Assembly (NCBI RefSeq): GCF_003123745.1
Contig: NZ_QETB01000001.1
Span: 868,001 to 932,000, forward strand
DNA: 64,000 nt
Reading direction: 5' to 3'
From: Ancrocorticia populi
GTDB taxonomy: Bacteria > Actinomycetota > Actinomycetes > Actinomycetales > Actinomycetaceae
A program made the translations under genes and the position numbers. The notes below the pieces were generated by a model. It did not search any database. It saw only the letters and a program-made list of their open reading frames with translations, and was not told the DNA's origin. This document shows positions 63,912-64,000 of the stretch, one piece after another. How positions within the stretch are numbered: position 1 is the first letter of the stretch; every line of letters starts with the position of its first letter.

Positions 63912-64000
63912 ATGTCTCTGGGGGACTTGGGGTATCCGGGGTGCCCGGGAGGCGCGGAGATTAACCGGGAAATGTTCCTCGGGCGAGGTGGCAAAGTCCG
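63912..64000 (+). CDS. Possible start of a further gene (partial, uncertain)
   Basis: A frame open from ATG 63912 to the window end (begins MSLGDLGYPGCPGGAEINRE), with a second ATG at 63972. There is no good ribosome-binding site and no family signal in so few residues. An ABC permease gene would be expected here from the neighbour, but the sequence does not show it. Confidence 0.2.
   Translation, partial: MSLGDLGYPGCPGGAEINREMFLGRGGKV

Overview
The window looks like a piece of chromosome from a low-to-moderate GC actinobacterium. The best fit is the Actinomycetaceae (a Trueperella/Arcanobacterium-type organism), inferred from gene content and not from any marker gene. Pointers are a giant type I fatty-acid synthase beside accBC/accD, homologues of actinobacterial DUF3017, DUF3117 and DUF6350 (PerM-like) families, mycobacterial-type gene order around dapE-mrp-MgtE-like, and what appear to be many leaderless promoters. 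I saw no rRNA, tRNA, CRISPR array, prophage or insertion sequence. Most of the window is core metabolism, densely packed with 1-8 nt gene overlaps.

Layout. 1-3035: end of sucC, sucD, then convergent nagB-nagA (amino-sugar catabolism). 3290-6565: perM-like, purN, purH. 6646-15428: putA, an FAD reductase, DUF3017, a CorC-type membrane protein, icd and a DAACS symporter. 15466-20568: a tandem-duplicated (eukaryotic-type) phosphofructokinase divergent from pgi, then mdh. 20867-33962: birA, accBC, accD and the 2979-residue FAS I, i.e. biotin ligase, acyl-CoA carboxylase and fatty-acid synthase in one run. 34214-37590: ArsR-like regulator divergent from an MFS pump, then a two-gene operon of a PNPOx-like and a DUF4213/DUF364 protein. 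37774-43041: glyA-folD, exoA, YihY, manC. 43213-50853: a nucleoside uptake and breakdown run (BMP lipoprotein, ABC ATPase, two permeases, cdd, deoA, deoC). 51100-54907: cupin plus methyltransferase, then a phosphohexo/pentomutase overlapping punA. 54942-62568: dapE, LOG-family protein, DUF3117, O-methyltransferase, mrp, DUF1003, MgtE-N/CBS protein, pepP. 62866-end: iron-siderophore-type binding lipoprotein, and possibly the start of another gene.

How it fits together. Nucleosides enter by the ABC system; cdd, deoA, punA, the mutase and deoC convert them to bases, acetaldehyde and triose or pentose phosphates. These join a glycolytic/TCA set (pfk, pgi, icd, mdh, sucCD). GlyA-FolD supplies the C1 units used by PurN and PurH.

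The non-genic content is the least ordinary part. A dispersed repeat built from a TTGACGCAAA core and a GACGACGACG tract recurs in at least five intergenic gaps, mostly between convergent gene ends. There are two long perfect inverted repeats (18 bp and 14 bp arms), a triple TTGCGCAA operator with exact 14-bp phasing at the ArsR/MFS promoters, several DtxR/IdeR-like boxes, and a set of -10 hexamers sitting 6-7 nt before start codons. I did not find a clearly novel defence or mobile system; the repeat family and the eukaryotic-type PFK are the strongest leads.
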